Assembly: GCA_024345305.1 (NCBI GenBank)
Contig: BRON01000005.1
Location: 1,612,001-1,676,000, forward strand
Direction: 5' to 3'
DNA length: 64,000 nt
DNA from: Mrakia gelida
Lineage: Eukaryota; Basidiomycota; Tremellomycetes; Cystofilobasidiales; Mrakiaceae
Shown here: one piece after another, positions 23,876 through 34,595 of the stretch
How positions within the stretch are numbered: position 1 is the first letter of the stretch
Layout of the letters: every line of letters starts with the position of its first letter
Made by a program: the position numbers and the translations under genes
Notes under the pieces: generated by a model
What the model was told of the DNA's origin: nothing
What the model saw: the letters and a program-made list of their open reading frames with translations, nothing else
The model's database searches: none

Positions 23876-26196
23876 ATGTTCGATATTCCTCTCGCTCAGC
23901 TCACGAACCTTACACCCAGGCAGAAGGCTGTACTCAAAAGAGGTGAGTTTGCGCGTTGGAATGAGGTCGATTGAAGGGCGAGGGAGGAGCAGGGAGGAAG
24001 AGAGGTGAGCTCGTTGGTCGATGGATGCGACTCAGTCCTATGGGGATCGAGTTTTCCTGAGCTTCGAGCCCCTCACATAACCCTTGCGCCTGTCTTCATA
24101 CTTTGTTGGCTTTGAACAAAGACGCGATGGCCTCAGGGGATGCAGGAAGGTGAAACGAGGACGGAGGAAGGAGTCGAGCTCACCTTTCCTCCTCCTTCCT
24201 TCCCTCGATCCCTCTCGTTCTCCCCTCCCAACTCCTCACTTGATTCTCCAACTACTTCAACCCCGAACTCCATCGCCCAAGAGTCCTGACTACCTCTCCG
24301 ATCTTCTTCTCTTCCCTCCAGCTGGTCTCTCAACCCCCTCCGAAGTTCTCCTCCCTCCTCGCGATGTCCTCGCCAAAACGCTCAAACCACTCCCACGAGC
24401 AGACGTAGATCATCTCGTAGACGCCGTAGCTCGAGGTCTTTGTCCCGTTACTACTCGACTTGGAGGTCCAAAGAAGGAGGAGCAGGAAGGACCTTCGTCG
24501 GAAGCTTCGGGGAGTGGAGGAGTGGGAAGGGAGGAGGAGAGGTTCGACGTCTTGAGCTTGGGAGATGCTGAGATTGATCAGCTTCTGGGAGGTGGGTTTA
24601 GGAAGGGGATGATCACGGAGATAGTGGGGGAAAGGTGAGTGCCACGTTGTTCGGTTGGGTTTGGGAGAGGAGAAGAAGGGAAGGGATCGATGATGAGCTC
24701 GACGAGCCTTGCCATCTCCTCTGATTCGCGTTCGCTGACGACGCTTCTTTTCTCTTCCCCTTCTCAGCTCAGCAGGGAAGAGTCAACTATGCCTGCTTCT
24801 AGCCCTCTCTTCCCAACTTCGCTCGCTCCAGTCCACCTCCTCGACGAGCTCCTCCTCCCAACCCCAACCTCCCCCCGCCGGACCCTCCTCGCCTCAACCA
24901 CAACCACACGCGTCCTCCTCTTCCTCCTCCCCAGCACCACCTCAACCCTTCCACTCCCTCGGCTCCATCGCCTACCTCTCCTCCGAAGGGAAACACCCCT
25001 CCCACGCCGCTCGTCTCCAATCCCTAGCAGCCGGACTCCTCAATCGACATCCTCAAGATCCCTCCCTCGGCATCACCATCGAATCCCTCACCTCCAACAT
25101 CCTCTTCGACGACTGCCACGACGTCGAAGCCCTAGATCACACCATCTCCTATCGAATCCCAGCCCTCATCGCTCGTCTCAACCCTCCTCCTCCACCACCT
25201 CCAAACCCAACCCAACCTCTCCTCGCCGCTGACCTCAAAGGCAAAGGACGAGCCCCCAAACCCTCACCCCCACCACCCCCTCCTCTCCACCTAATCATCC
25301 TCGACTCCCTAGCAGCCCTCATTCGAACCTCCTACCCAACCAACTCCTCCTCAGGCCTCTCCCTCCGCTCAGCATCCCTCTGCTCCCTCTCCGACAAACT
25401 CAAATCCCTCGCCTTGATCCACAACCTAGCCATCGTCGTCGTCAATCAAGTCACAGACGTGTTCTACAACCCTTGGAAATCGTTCGATGATCCTTACTCC
25501 AACTCCGGGTACGCCAACCCCAACGCAGAAGAGGGAGGGGAGATCCAGCTGGGTTACAAGGACCAAAGCAGATGGTTCAACGGATCGAGCAAGGACTTGG
25601 GGAAGGAAGCTAGTCTTGGGTTGGTGTGGGCGAATTGTGTGAATGGGAGGGTTATGATCAGTCGGACGGGGAGGTACCGAAGAGTGGAACCTGAAGAAGG
25701 AGAGGCAGCAGCGGGAGGGAAGGAAGGTGTGGTTGGGATCAGGGAGCCGAGTTTGATTCGACGGATGGAGGTGGTGTTCGGGAGTGGGATGAAGCGAGGG
25801 AGGAGAGATTATGTGGTTTGGGAGGAGGGGATCTTTGGTCTTAAACCTGCGAAGGGATCTGAGGGTGGGGCAGGGAGGAGGAAGAGTTTGAAGAGGGAGA
25901 GGGAAGAGGAGGAGGAGGAGGGAGAGGGAGACGCGACCAGGAGTGGGGTTGGGGTTGGGACGGAGGAGATGTTGAGGAGTCAGAGTGGTGCTGGAGCGGG
26001 GGTGGAGGGGTTGGATGTGGTTGATTTGGAGGGAGCTGTGGATGAAGGAGAGGGGGAGGGAGAGGGAGCGGAGGGAGAGGACGGAGGAGGAGGGAGCGAT
26101 CAGGAGGACGAGTTTGGAGATGACTCGTGGATGAACGGGATGGGAGCGGATGGGTGGGACGCGGTGGATGGTGGGGTTACGTCTGGTACGATCTAA
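23876..26196 (+). CDS. RAD57/XRCC3-like RecA-family recombination mediator
   Basis: Exons 23876-23942, 24322-24634, 24768-26196 encode 602 aa. The N-terminus (LTNLTPRQKAVLKRAGLSTP) is the small helical domain seen in Rad51 paralogues. GGGFRKGMITEIVGE then SSAGKSQLCLLLALSS form the Walker A region (GESSAGKSQ), split by an intron exactly at the P-loop. LHLIILDSLAALIRT is Walker B, and LAIVVVNQVTDVF is the following conserved strand. The product should act in the nucleus with a partner paralogue to load or stabilise Rad51 on single-stranded DNA. Unusual points are a Ser/Pro/Gln-rich insert after Walker A, a Pro-rich insert before Walker B and a long acidic, Gly-rich C-terminal extension. RAD57 versus XRCC3 cannot be settled by eye. 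Intron 1 is long (379 nt). Confidence 0.85.
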
Positions 26197-26424
26197 TGAG
26201 TCTCTCGTCTACGTATTTGGGATCGATCGAGAGGAGAAAGCAAGCGAGGCGAGGAGACGGGGCGACGCGTCTCAGGAGCCGTCCGTCTTGAGTCAAAGGA
26301 AAGAACAGCACTCGCTTCTATTTCCTCTTCGCTTATGAAGAGTCTCTTACTGGCGCCGGTGAAGATAAGAGCAAACGTACATTCACAAATCCTACAACCG
26401 AGCAACAAGAAGCGTCTCCCAAAT

Positions 26425-27577
26425 CTACTCGTCGTCCGACGCCTCCCCAGCAACCTCCTCGTCGTCCTCCACATCACCCAGCGCGTCCAGAGCTCCAACG
26501 AGATCCATCCCTCCGGCAGTACCCTTCTGCTCGACCAGTCGTTTACCTGTGTTTGCGAAACGACGCGGAGGGAGGGAGGGAGTGAGCGAGTCAGCTTCGA
26601 GACAACGACGACGAGAGCTCGGAGCTTGTGAGCTGAAGAAGAGGTGAAAGTGTACTCACGGATAATCGACTTGATGGCCTCGTCGGTTTGCCTGGGGAAA
26701 AAGATGGGAAGCAAGACGGGTCTCAGGTTCGGAAGACGAACGGTCGAAGGGGAGGAGAGGAGGGCTGAACTGACGGCTTGAGCTTCTGCGTTATACGGTC
26801 GAGATCACGCTTGAGATCCCAGTTTGGACGTTTGGGAGCGATGTTGAGGAGGTTCTGGTGACGCGTAAGGAGTATGAGGGTGGCGAGGCGATGTCGGATG
26901 GGAAGATGGAGAGAGGCGAAGGTGCGAAGGGAGGGAAGGAGGAAGGAGAAGGTCAGCTTGAGCTCGTTTGTGGCATTCAGCGCTTCTTCCGTCACAAAAG
27001 CTCGAGGAGTAGCATCCTCAACAGCGCTAGTACATGATCACTGCTTCGAAGCAGCTGGCACATGGGGTCCCAGAGCTTCGAGAACGAGATGGAAGAGGGA
27101 AGGAAGCGAAAGGTGAACGAACCAGCTCTTCTGTTCGCCTGGCCTCATCCTCAGCCGTGATCCGCGCTGCCAGACCTTCCACCTGCGACTCGATAGTCTC
27201 TCCCTTCAGATCCGATCGAGAGAACTGGTTGCGAGCAGAACGAAGAGGAAGCGGAGGGTCAGCTTGAGGACGGAAGGAGCGAAAGCGCTCGAGCTCATCC
27301 AGAGGAGGAAGGGGACGAGACTGACCTTCTTTGCTGTCCTGGTATCCGCATCAAAGTTCCTCTGCTTCAGCACAGGCACGGTACTAGTAGGCAGGCAACA
27401 AAAATACAGGGAGAAATGGGAGTTAGCTTGGGCGGTACGGCGTGAGGAGGAAAGGGAGGAAGGGAAGGAGGCGAGCTCGAAGGAAACGTACCCTTCAACC
27501 GAGACATCTCCAGCCTTGCGCTTCCTGAGAGCTTCCAGACGATCCTTCCTAGCAGCGGCAGCATCGGCGAGAGACAT
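26425..27577 (-). CDS. CWF18: Pre-mRNA splicing factor CWF18 / CCDC12 homologue
   Basis: Exons 27577-27492, 27383-27326, 27224-27123, 26854-26775, 26691-26660, 26546-26425 encode 159 aa. The start MSLADAAAARKDRLEALRKR and the C-terminal block NIAPKRPNWDLKRDLDRI are hallmarks of the Cwf18/CCDC12 family, small coiled-coil proteins of the Prp19-associated spliceosome. After this the chain ends QTDEAIKSIIRKRLVEQKG and a short acidic tail. The intron between exons 3 and 4 is 268 nt. An alternative model adds a small exon (about 27015-26993, reading DATPRAF) in phase, using a weak GTGACG donor; the direct join EEL/NLLNIAPKRP fits the family better. Confidence 0.9.
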
Positions 27578-28713
27578 TTTAGGAGAGGAAAAGGAGCTGA
27601 GAGGAAAGTAGAGGCGAGGGAGGAAGGATGGGCGAGGGGGGAGCTGATCAAGTTGAGGTCAACTTCAAAGGAGGAGGGAGAGGCTGCTTCACCCCCGCCC
27701 GCATCCGTCTCTAGATTTTTAGGACACCTCCTTTCTTTGCTTGCACAGATCTGCTGAGTTATATCCCGAGTGAGTGCCATCTCTCAGTTTGGAGCGAGTA
27801 TTTCGCGGCTCTCCACCGTGCGGGAGGCGAGCTCAAAGTTGACCTCGACGATCGCTCCTTCCTTCAGATCTCTCGACGGCTTCAAGATAGATCTTCGAGG
27901 TGCAGCGACCCAAAAGTTCTCTCCAGCGATGAAAATTTGACACGGCCTAGCTCATCGACGACCTCTATGTGTCTTTAAGGTCTAGCAGGACATCCAGCGA
28001 CCTCAGTGGCAGCCACCGTCCAATCTTCGTCCCTTCGCCCTTCGCGTCCATATCGACTCTCTCTGGCCTGGACTCTGGAACGAGAAGTCTACCACTAGTC
28101 CGTGTCTCGGCTGATCAACCTTATCCTTCCTGGGTTACATCCTTTTGGTCGGACGACAGGAAGAGGCGTGCGGGAGGATGAAGCTTTCATCAAACCGTCG
28201 ACGCCTCTTCTTCAGCCCGTGTCTATCTCGTATGGTCTCCCGTCAAAGCTGATTATCCGCTCGGATGAAGTCACCATTGTTCCTTTACTCATGCTAACCT
28301 CTCAGCCTGCTGAGCTCAACCTTGTCGGGAGCACAGTCTTCAAGACGACGACCCGCCTCGTCCAGTCGAGTCACCTTCTCCCGTCTCATCTCTTCTCCCA
28401 ACCTTCCTTCAACCTACAACTCTACCCCCAATCATCTCAGGGCCTCGTACGACTTCACATCCGCTCAAATCTGCCGATGACTCGGATCAAATCAACTCGA
28501 TCGCACGGGAAGGAGGTCAACAGACGCGTCTCCCTCGTCCAGTTCAGATCCCAACTTCGCTCTCTCCTTCTGTCCTCGCAAATCTTCGTCGCCAATTCAA
28601 CCTTGGAGTATAAAATCCCCCTTCTAGGCCAACTCTCCCGTTTCTCACAACCACCATCCCACTCCCACTCCCACTTTCTCTTCCCTCCCGCTTCGCCTCA
28701 CTCGCTCGCCACC
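27578..28713. promoter_or_regulatory. Divergent promoter region, CWF18 / membrane-protein gene
   Basis: 1.1 kb without a supported gene. The right part is C/T-rich and ends in the core promoter of the membrane-protein gene. An open frame continues upstream of the 28714 ATG but has no initiation context of note and no recognisable motif. Confidence 0.45.
28609..28615 (+). promoter_or_regulatory. TATA box
   Basis: TATAAAA in the context GAGTATAAAATCCCC, 99 bp before the ATG at 28714; one of very few clear TATA boxes in the window. Confidence 0.6.
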
Positions 28714-30038
28714 ATGATCGCTCTCCTCACTCCTCCTCCCTCTCCCCAAGCTGCTCGATCCGAAGAGCTTGATCTCCAAAGGGACCTCGACTTCGTCATC
28801 AACCAGGAGCGTAAGCCTGGTCAATCCTTCGCTTACAACCTGCTTTTCAACGACTGGTTCGATCCCGTGAGTCCTTCGCCCGTACCTTCTCTTCTCTCCA
28901 CTCTTTGCGCCTACGTCCATAGCTGATCTTCATTCCCTCTTTGTTGTCCTCAGCGTCGAGTCAAAATCCACTCCCTCATCCCCATCACCTCCTCTCTCTA
29001 CCTCCTCTCCGACTCAACCACCTCCCTCCGAAACTTCCTCGACCATTGCTTCGACAGAGTCTACCAGGCGACGTTGGACGCGAAGGGCGGGTTCCCTGAT
29101 GAGTTCAGAGCTCTCAGACCTCTTTTGGAGATGAGTTCGTCAGAGGGATGGAGAAGGAGTTCGAGCGAGGGAAGAACGGCGTGATGAGCGGGTTGGGGTG
29201 CTTCTTCGTGTGGGTTGGTAGACGAGTGGCGAAGGGGTCCAAGTGCAACAAGATCTCGTACGAGGCATACATGGCGGATATGGTGAGTCGTTTGAATCGC
29301 GACCTCGGAGTTTGAGGATGGGCAGGACGCCGAACGACGAGCTGACTCTTGTGCTTTTGCTCCGCAACTCTTCAACAGATCACTCTCCCTCTCCTCAACC
29401 CCATCCTCCTCGCCCTCAAGAAACCCTTCGTCGATGCTTCGGAAGTCGAAGAACTTCTTCTCAAGCTCGAGACGTCGGTTCCATTCGTCGGGAGGGAGGT
29501 ACGAGTCGAACTCGCCACCTCGATCGACGACGCGTCGAGGGTCGCTCGAATCCAGGATATCGTTGATCGCTTTGAGAGACACGCTCTCGTGAGTACCCCC
29601 GGCACTCTCCTCTACTTCATAATCCTCAAACTTCCAACTGACCACGTCTCTATTTCCTTCGTCTCTCCACAGTACGGCGAAACCCCTCCCTTCCTCCTCC
29701 TCTACCCTCACCCTCCCCCTCCTCCGGCTCCCGCTCCCTTCATCGTCCACCACCCCGACCACCAGTCGGTCATCAAGCAAAGCCTTAACGAGACGAAGGA
29801 GCTCTGCATCGAGTTCCCCTTCTTTATCCCTTTTGTCTTCGTTTTCCTCGCCGCGCTCTTTGCGATGATCTCTCACTTTGCTTCTTCCGCTGTCGTTTAC
29901 TACCTCGCTATTCTTACTTCTTTCTTCTGGGCTTACATGCCGGTCGGACACTTGTATATGCTTTTCGTTTACGTGGGCAGGGAGGGGGAGGGGGAGGACG
30001 GCGGGGTTGCTTCGCGTCGTATGTACAAGATCGAGTAG
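28714..30038 (+). CDS. Unrecognised membrane protein; reading frame disturbed in exon 2
   Basis: Exons 28714-28866, 28954-29282, 29379-29588, 29673-30038. The start context is ACCATG. The protein begins with a short soluble part (YNLLFNDWFDPRRVKIHSLI). A charged helical middle (SVPFVGREVRVELATSIDDA) and a Pro-rich loop (PHPPPPPAPAPF) follow. The end has two or three hydrophobic segments (FPFFIPFVFVFLAALFAMI, YLAILTSFFWAYMPVGHLYM). In exon 2 the frame coming from the acceptor stops at TGA 29182-29184, whereas the frame leading to the next donor (FVRGMEKEFERGKNGVMSG) is a different one. Removing 29059-29117 as a 59-nt intron (donor GTCTAC, branch CTGAT, acceptor CTCAG) restores a single frame of 332 aa. 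A one-base sequence error would also explain it. I do not recognise the family. Confidence 0.65.
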
Positions 30039-30307
30039 CCTAGTCTGTTTGGTTTCCTGCTGTGTCTTTTTCGCTTTTAATTTCGCTTCTTGCTCCCTCT
30101 TTACTTTTCGCTTCGATTTTCTTTGCATCCATGGGCTTTTCTGATTCTTCACAAACCTTCTCGTCGAAAGAATCAAAGATCTCGTCGCGTCGAACTCCGA
30201 GCTTTCGTTCGTCCGTCGCCACTCTCGTTCGTTCGCAGCGAGATCAGATGCAAGATATATCGATACACAAAAGACCACCGAGACCTCTACTCTACACATC
30301 CACTCCC

Positions 30308-33300
30308 TCAACGCGTGATCATCAGAGCCTCAATCATCTCCTTCTCCAACAACACGGCAGCCTTCTGGACGTTCGTCCCTTCTCCTATCGACGCGTTCTT
30401 CTCCTCCTCGGGGACGAGCGACGGGTCCCAGAGACCAGAGGATCCAGGTTTGAGAAGCGGGTTGTGAATGAAAGGGTGGGCCTCTGAAGAACGACGAACA
30501 AGAAGGAGGAGTCAGCGAAAGAGTCGCGTCGAACGTCTGAAGACAAGGACGAAGGATGAAAGATGGGGAGAACGAACCAGTCGAGAGGACGTAGTCGTCG
30601 AGGGAGAGCTCCGAAGGGTCGGCGAAGAGGAGATAGTAGTACTTGAAGGTCTCGGCGAACTGGAAGAACGAACGAGCGCGAGAGAAGCGTGTCAGTCTGC
30701 GTTTCCGCACGTTCGGACGTGAGACGACTGACGACTCACCACGAAGCTCTCCATGTTGTCTCCTTTGGTGATAGGATCGAACCTGACGTCGATGGTCGAA
30801 GAAAAAGCGAGCTTGGTCTCCGTTCGAGAGATCCAGTCCGTGAACATCCGCCATCCTTGGTCCTGAGCGAAACGAAACGAAACAAAGGGAGACGGGGTGG
30901 TCAGCCTCGATCAGCGAGGCCAATCGGAGAGGTCTTTGACGTACTTGGTATCTCCGATCTCCGGTGACTCGGTAGAGGTAGAAGACAGACCTGAGAGAGG
31001 AGGAAGAGAGAAGGAGGAGCGTCGTCAGTTTAGCTCAGTGTCGTCGCGGAGCCGAGACGAGGGAGGAGCTCACTCGATTGACTCAGGCCGACTGATGTAG
31101 TGCTTATGGATCGACTTGACTCCAGCGGGTGTTCCCTTGGGGACAGTGAAGATCTCGCCAGAGTCCTCGTCCTCGATCTTCTCGAAACGCTTTGGCTCGT
31201 CGGGAAGGAAGAAGTCGGCTCGTTCTGGTTGCATTCCCGTCTTCATGGCACTCCCCTGTAGAAATGACGCGAGTACCGACGTGAGAGTCAGCGAAGGTGA
31301 AGGAGAAGGAGAAGGACTCGAAGAGACGGGAATCGACGCGACGAGGAGTGAAGGAAAAGATGCCAGAACATACAACAAAGTAGCATGTCTGAGAGATCTT
31401 CGTAGCTCGAACGAGATCTTGAGGACGTTCCAGGAGTTTCGAACCGAGAGCGAGCATGGCTGGGACGAAGCAAGACTACGAAGATAAGGGAAGAAAGGGA
31501 AGAAGTGGGACGCGAGGGACGACGAACGAGCGTCAGCGAGCTACTCGAAAGCTCGAACAAAGAGGGAGCGAGCGCTCACCAGATGCTCCAAGGCGTACTG
31601 GTACCGTCCGCTCTTGAGTTCTCCAGCAGTCTGAGAAAGAGGCAAAGGGGTCAAGGTCAGCGAACGCGTCGACTTCGAGCCTTGAATTCGAGCCCTGGCT
31701 CACCATGAGATCCGGCTTTCCTGGAACGACTGAGACCTTCCTCATCAGCTCAGTCGAGGCCTTGTCGATAGCGGACGAGTACATCTTCGAGTAGAGAGTT
31801 GAGCTGCCTCGAAGAAGGACGTGACTGGAAGGAAGGCGAGACTAAGTCAGCGCGAGCGTTTCGAAAGGTCGCGAGCTCGACGACGAGGAAGCAGAGCTTA
31901 CAGCTTGATGAGATATCTGGGAGGGAAATAGTCGAGGGTCAGCCAAGTACTCCGAGTGTGAGTGTGTAGATCCGATGTCGACTCACTCGTAGTAACTGCG
32001 AAGACGGAAGGAAAGGCGAACAAGCGGTTAGCTCGATTCGACAGCGCACCTGCTTTCTCGACTCTCTCTAGTTCAACTCACCTATCACTCATCCCACCCA
32101 GACTAAACGTCCCTTGGATACCTCCCTTGTACACCTCCGTGTTGAAGACCGTTGGAAGAAGAGGAGGGAAAGGAGAGTGCTTCGTGATTTCCGAGTTCAT
32201 GAAAGACATGCCTCGGTGAGCGAGAGAGAAGTAGGTGTCTGTGAGGCGACGAAGGAATGGCAGTCAGACCGATCCAGATGAACGAAGCGCGAAGAGTGGG
32301 ACAAAAGAGGAGACGAACTGTTCCCCGTCAGCTGCGACAAGCGACAGTACTCGAGCGAGAGCGTGCCGGCCTCCGCTAATTGGATAGAGTGGCCACCGTA
32401 GACGGATTTGGGGCTGTGAAGAGGTCGGGAAGGTCAGTAACGAGTCTAGGGAATAGCTCAGGATGTGGAGACTGACTTGGCGGGGTTGATACGACCTACA
32501 AAGAGCGAGAGGTTAGCTTGCGAAAGTCGACGAGAACGTGTCGAATCGAGGAGAAACTCACTCATAGGGACTCCACTCGACGTGTCGAAGATAGGAAGCA
32601 GTATCTTCCCGAGCTCCTCTGCTCGATCAAGTAGCAGCTTGTCGCCGGACTGAGGAAGGGAAGGAGTCAGCTCGACGCGTCGAGAATCGACGGTTCGTGT
32701 CCTTCGAAGCAGCGACTCACCAAATCGTAGGCTCCGAGCAGACCTCCCATGTATCTGAAGGAAAGATGATATGTCAGCTGACGGTCTTCACTCTTCAAAG
32801 TGAACCCACGAGGCGCTGGACTCACCTGATGATGGTTTCGAACGCGTGAACGGAAACGACCCTCTTCCCACTCCTCTCGCCGTTCCTCCCCCAATCTATC
32901 CCTGAGATGATTCCGAAGTCCACCTCTCGGACGTGCTTCCTCGCGTAGATGTATTCGTTTGGGCTGAGCGAGGTGAAGGAAGAAGGTTCAGCTCGAGCGT
33001 GGACGTGTCCGCCGGCGAGAGAAGGAGAGGCGAGCTCACAGTCCAAGAAGCAGAAGAGTGTCGAGAGAGTCGATGATGGATGCTCCCCACATCATGAAAG
33101 GGTCCGAGGCCATGCCAGATAGAGGACGGAGCTCGTCGTGTTGCCAGGCGAGAGCTTTGTAGCCGGACCAGGCGTGTCTGAGGGGGGGAAGAGGAGGAGG
33201 AGGAGGAGGAGAAAAGCGATGGTCAGCTCGTGAACGAGCGAAGGGAGAAGAGGAGAGTAGCTGAGGGGTTCAAGACGTTGCGGTGGATGAATATGCATGC

Positions 33301-34211
33301 ATCTCGGTAGAATGGCAGCTCTGGAAGTCGGATCTACGGGCGGCCTCGTTGAGCTTTCGACTTGAGCTCGAGCTCAACAATCAGCCGCGTCGCCCCTTCC
33401 CTTCCTCTTCCCTCAAGCCCCTTCCACCACGAGAGTCACTCCCAGAGCTTTCAAGCTCGTTCCTCTGATCCTGAATGCAAGTGCGGGAAACTGATACTGA
33501 CAAGAAAGCATTCCTAACGACCTCCTTCCTTCCCTCCCTGAGCTCCTTCTCCTCCTCGCTCTCCTTCTCCCAATGCTGGAACTGCACTGTCGGCCACTCC
33601 TCCAACGTCTCTCCCAGTACCGGCTCCTCCCACTCTCTAGCGAACGTCCCTCTCGGACTCGTCCAGTTCCCTCCTCGCGGTAGATCCTCCCTCTTTGGCC
33701 CACCCTGAGCTGGCCTGATCTTGGAGAGGTTCTTGTCGTCGTCGAACTGAGTGACGTTCGGAGGCAGCGATTCCTTCGTCCCTAAGAACTGAGGGAAGTC
33801 CGTCGGTAAGGGTAGACTCTCCCTTGAGGGGAAGTCGTCCGGTAGGACTGGATGAACGAACGAAGCAGCGTCCTTGACCTTCCTCGGAGGCTTCTTTTTC
33901 GCTGTTGAGTTGGAGGAGGGAGGTTGAAAGGGGATGGGTTTCCCGTTGTCGTCGAGAGCGAGGAAAGGATTCGAGCCGTCGTAGGATTTTGGAGGAGTGG
34001 GGTGTTGGAGGAGAGGAGGGGAGTCGAAGGAGACGTCGTCCAAATTGGGACGGTTGGGAGGGATGATTGAACGATCCAGAGGGGAGGAAGGAGAGAAGAG
34101 GTCGAGGTGAAAGAGGGAGAAGAGGACGAGGAGGATGATCGTTCCTGGCACGAATCCTTTGGAATTGCGACGGATTTGGGACCGAAGGAGGGAGAAGGAG
34201 AAGGCGGCCAT
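30308..34211 (-). CDS. MNS1: ER mannosyl-oligosaccharide 1,2-alpha-mannosidase (GH47)
   Basis: Eighteen exons: 34211-33502, 33177-33040, 32963-32826, 32754-32721, 32649-32562, 32495-32477, 32413-32319, 32238-32082, 31995-31987, 31916-31902, 31824-31704, 31630-31580, 31475-31377, 31255-31074, 30990-30945, 30862-30740, 30659-30578, 30483-30308 (760 aa, phases consistent). A type II signal anchor (GTIILLVLFSLFHLDLF) and a Pro-rich stem precede the GH47 domain. Landmarks are YKALAWQHDELRPLSG, TIIRYMGGLLGAYDL, KSVYGGHSIQLAEAG, YISRPESIES, ESFVFAETFKYYYLLF and the calcium-ligand region STEAHPF. SCFVPAMLALG and QTCYF carry the cysteine pair that forms the essential disulfide in the yeast enzyme. It trims Man9GlcNAc2 N-glycans in the ER. 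The stem is longer than in yeast. Three exons are 9, 15 and 19 nt. Confidence 0.95.
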
Positions 34212-34595
34212 CCTCGACAGGGAGAAGGGAGAGGGGAGGGATTCGTGGGTGAAGGTGAAAAGAAGGAAGGGGAGGAGGATGGAGGACAGATCGACTTGAG
34301 CTTGAGCCTTTCACCCGAGCGCTCGCAGTTTCCGGCAGCCGCCAAGCGCATCTATACTTTGGATTACTAACTTTGATAAGTATAGTTTTCATCGAACGAG
34401 TGCAGTCTTAGACTCTCTGCTCTCTTAGCACCGAAAAAGCGGCTGAAAGAGGAGCAAGAACGAAGGAGAGCAAGATGGGAGAATCATCTCTCGACGGTCG
34501 CGACGCGACGTGAAGCAGCGAGCTTCTTTCAGATCCGAAGCTCAGAAGTGACAGGCCATGACATCAGTAGTAGAGGGTGGCGGCTCAGTATTGCA
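34212..34595. other. Intergenic region upstream of MNS1
   Basis: Promoter of MNS1 and 3' region of the short-chain dehydrogenase gene, both on the minus strand. No other feature seen. Confidence 0.55.

Noticed and set aside
24680..24740. C/D-box snoRNA-like sequence in the RAD57-like intron (GATGATGAG followed by CTGA)
   Set aside because: Boxes are too short and common, the second is next to the branch site, and no terminal stem is visible.
26993..27026. Extra CWF18 exon (DATPRAF)
   Set aside because: In phase but needs a weak GTGACG donor and a poor acceptor; the direct join matches the family better.
29061..30311. 416-codon open frame on the minus strand opposite the membrane-protein gene
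   Set aside because: It mirrors exons 2-4 and the intervening introns of the plus-strand gene, which has correct splice signals and membrane segments; the antisense frame is open because codons such as TTC, CTC and GAG read as sense on the other strand.
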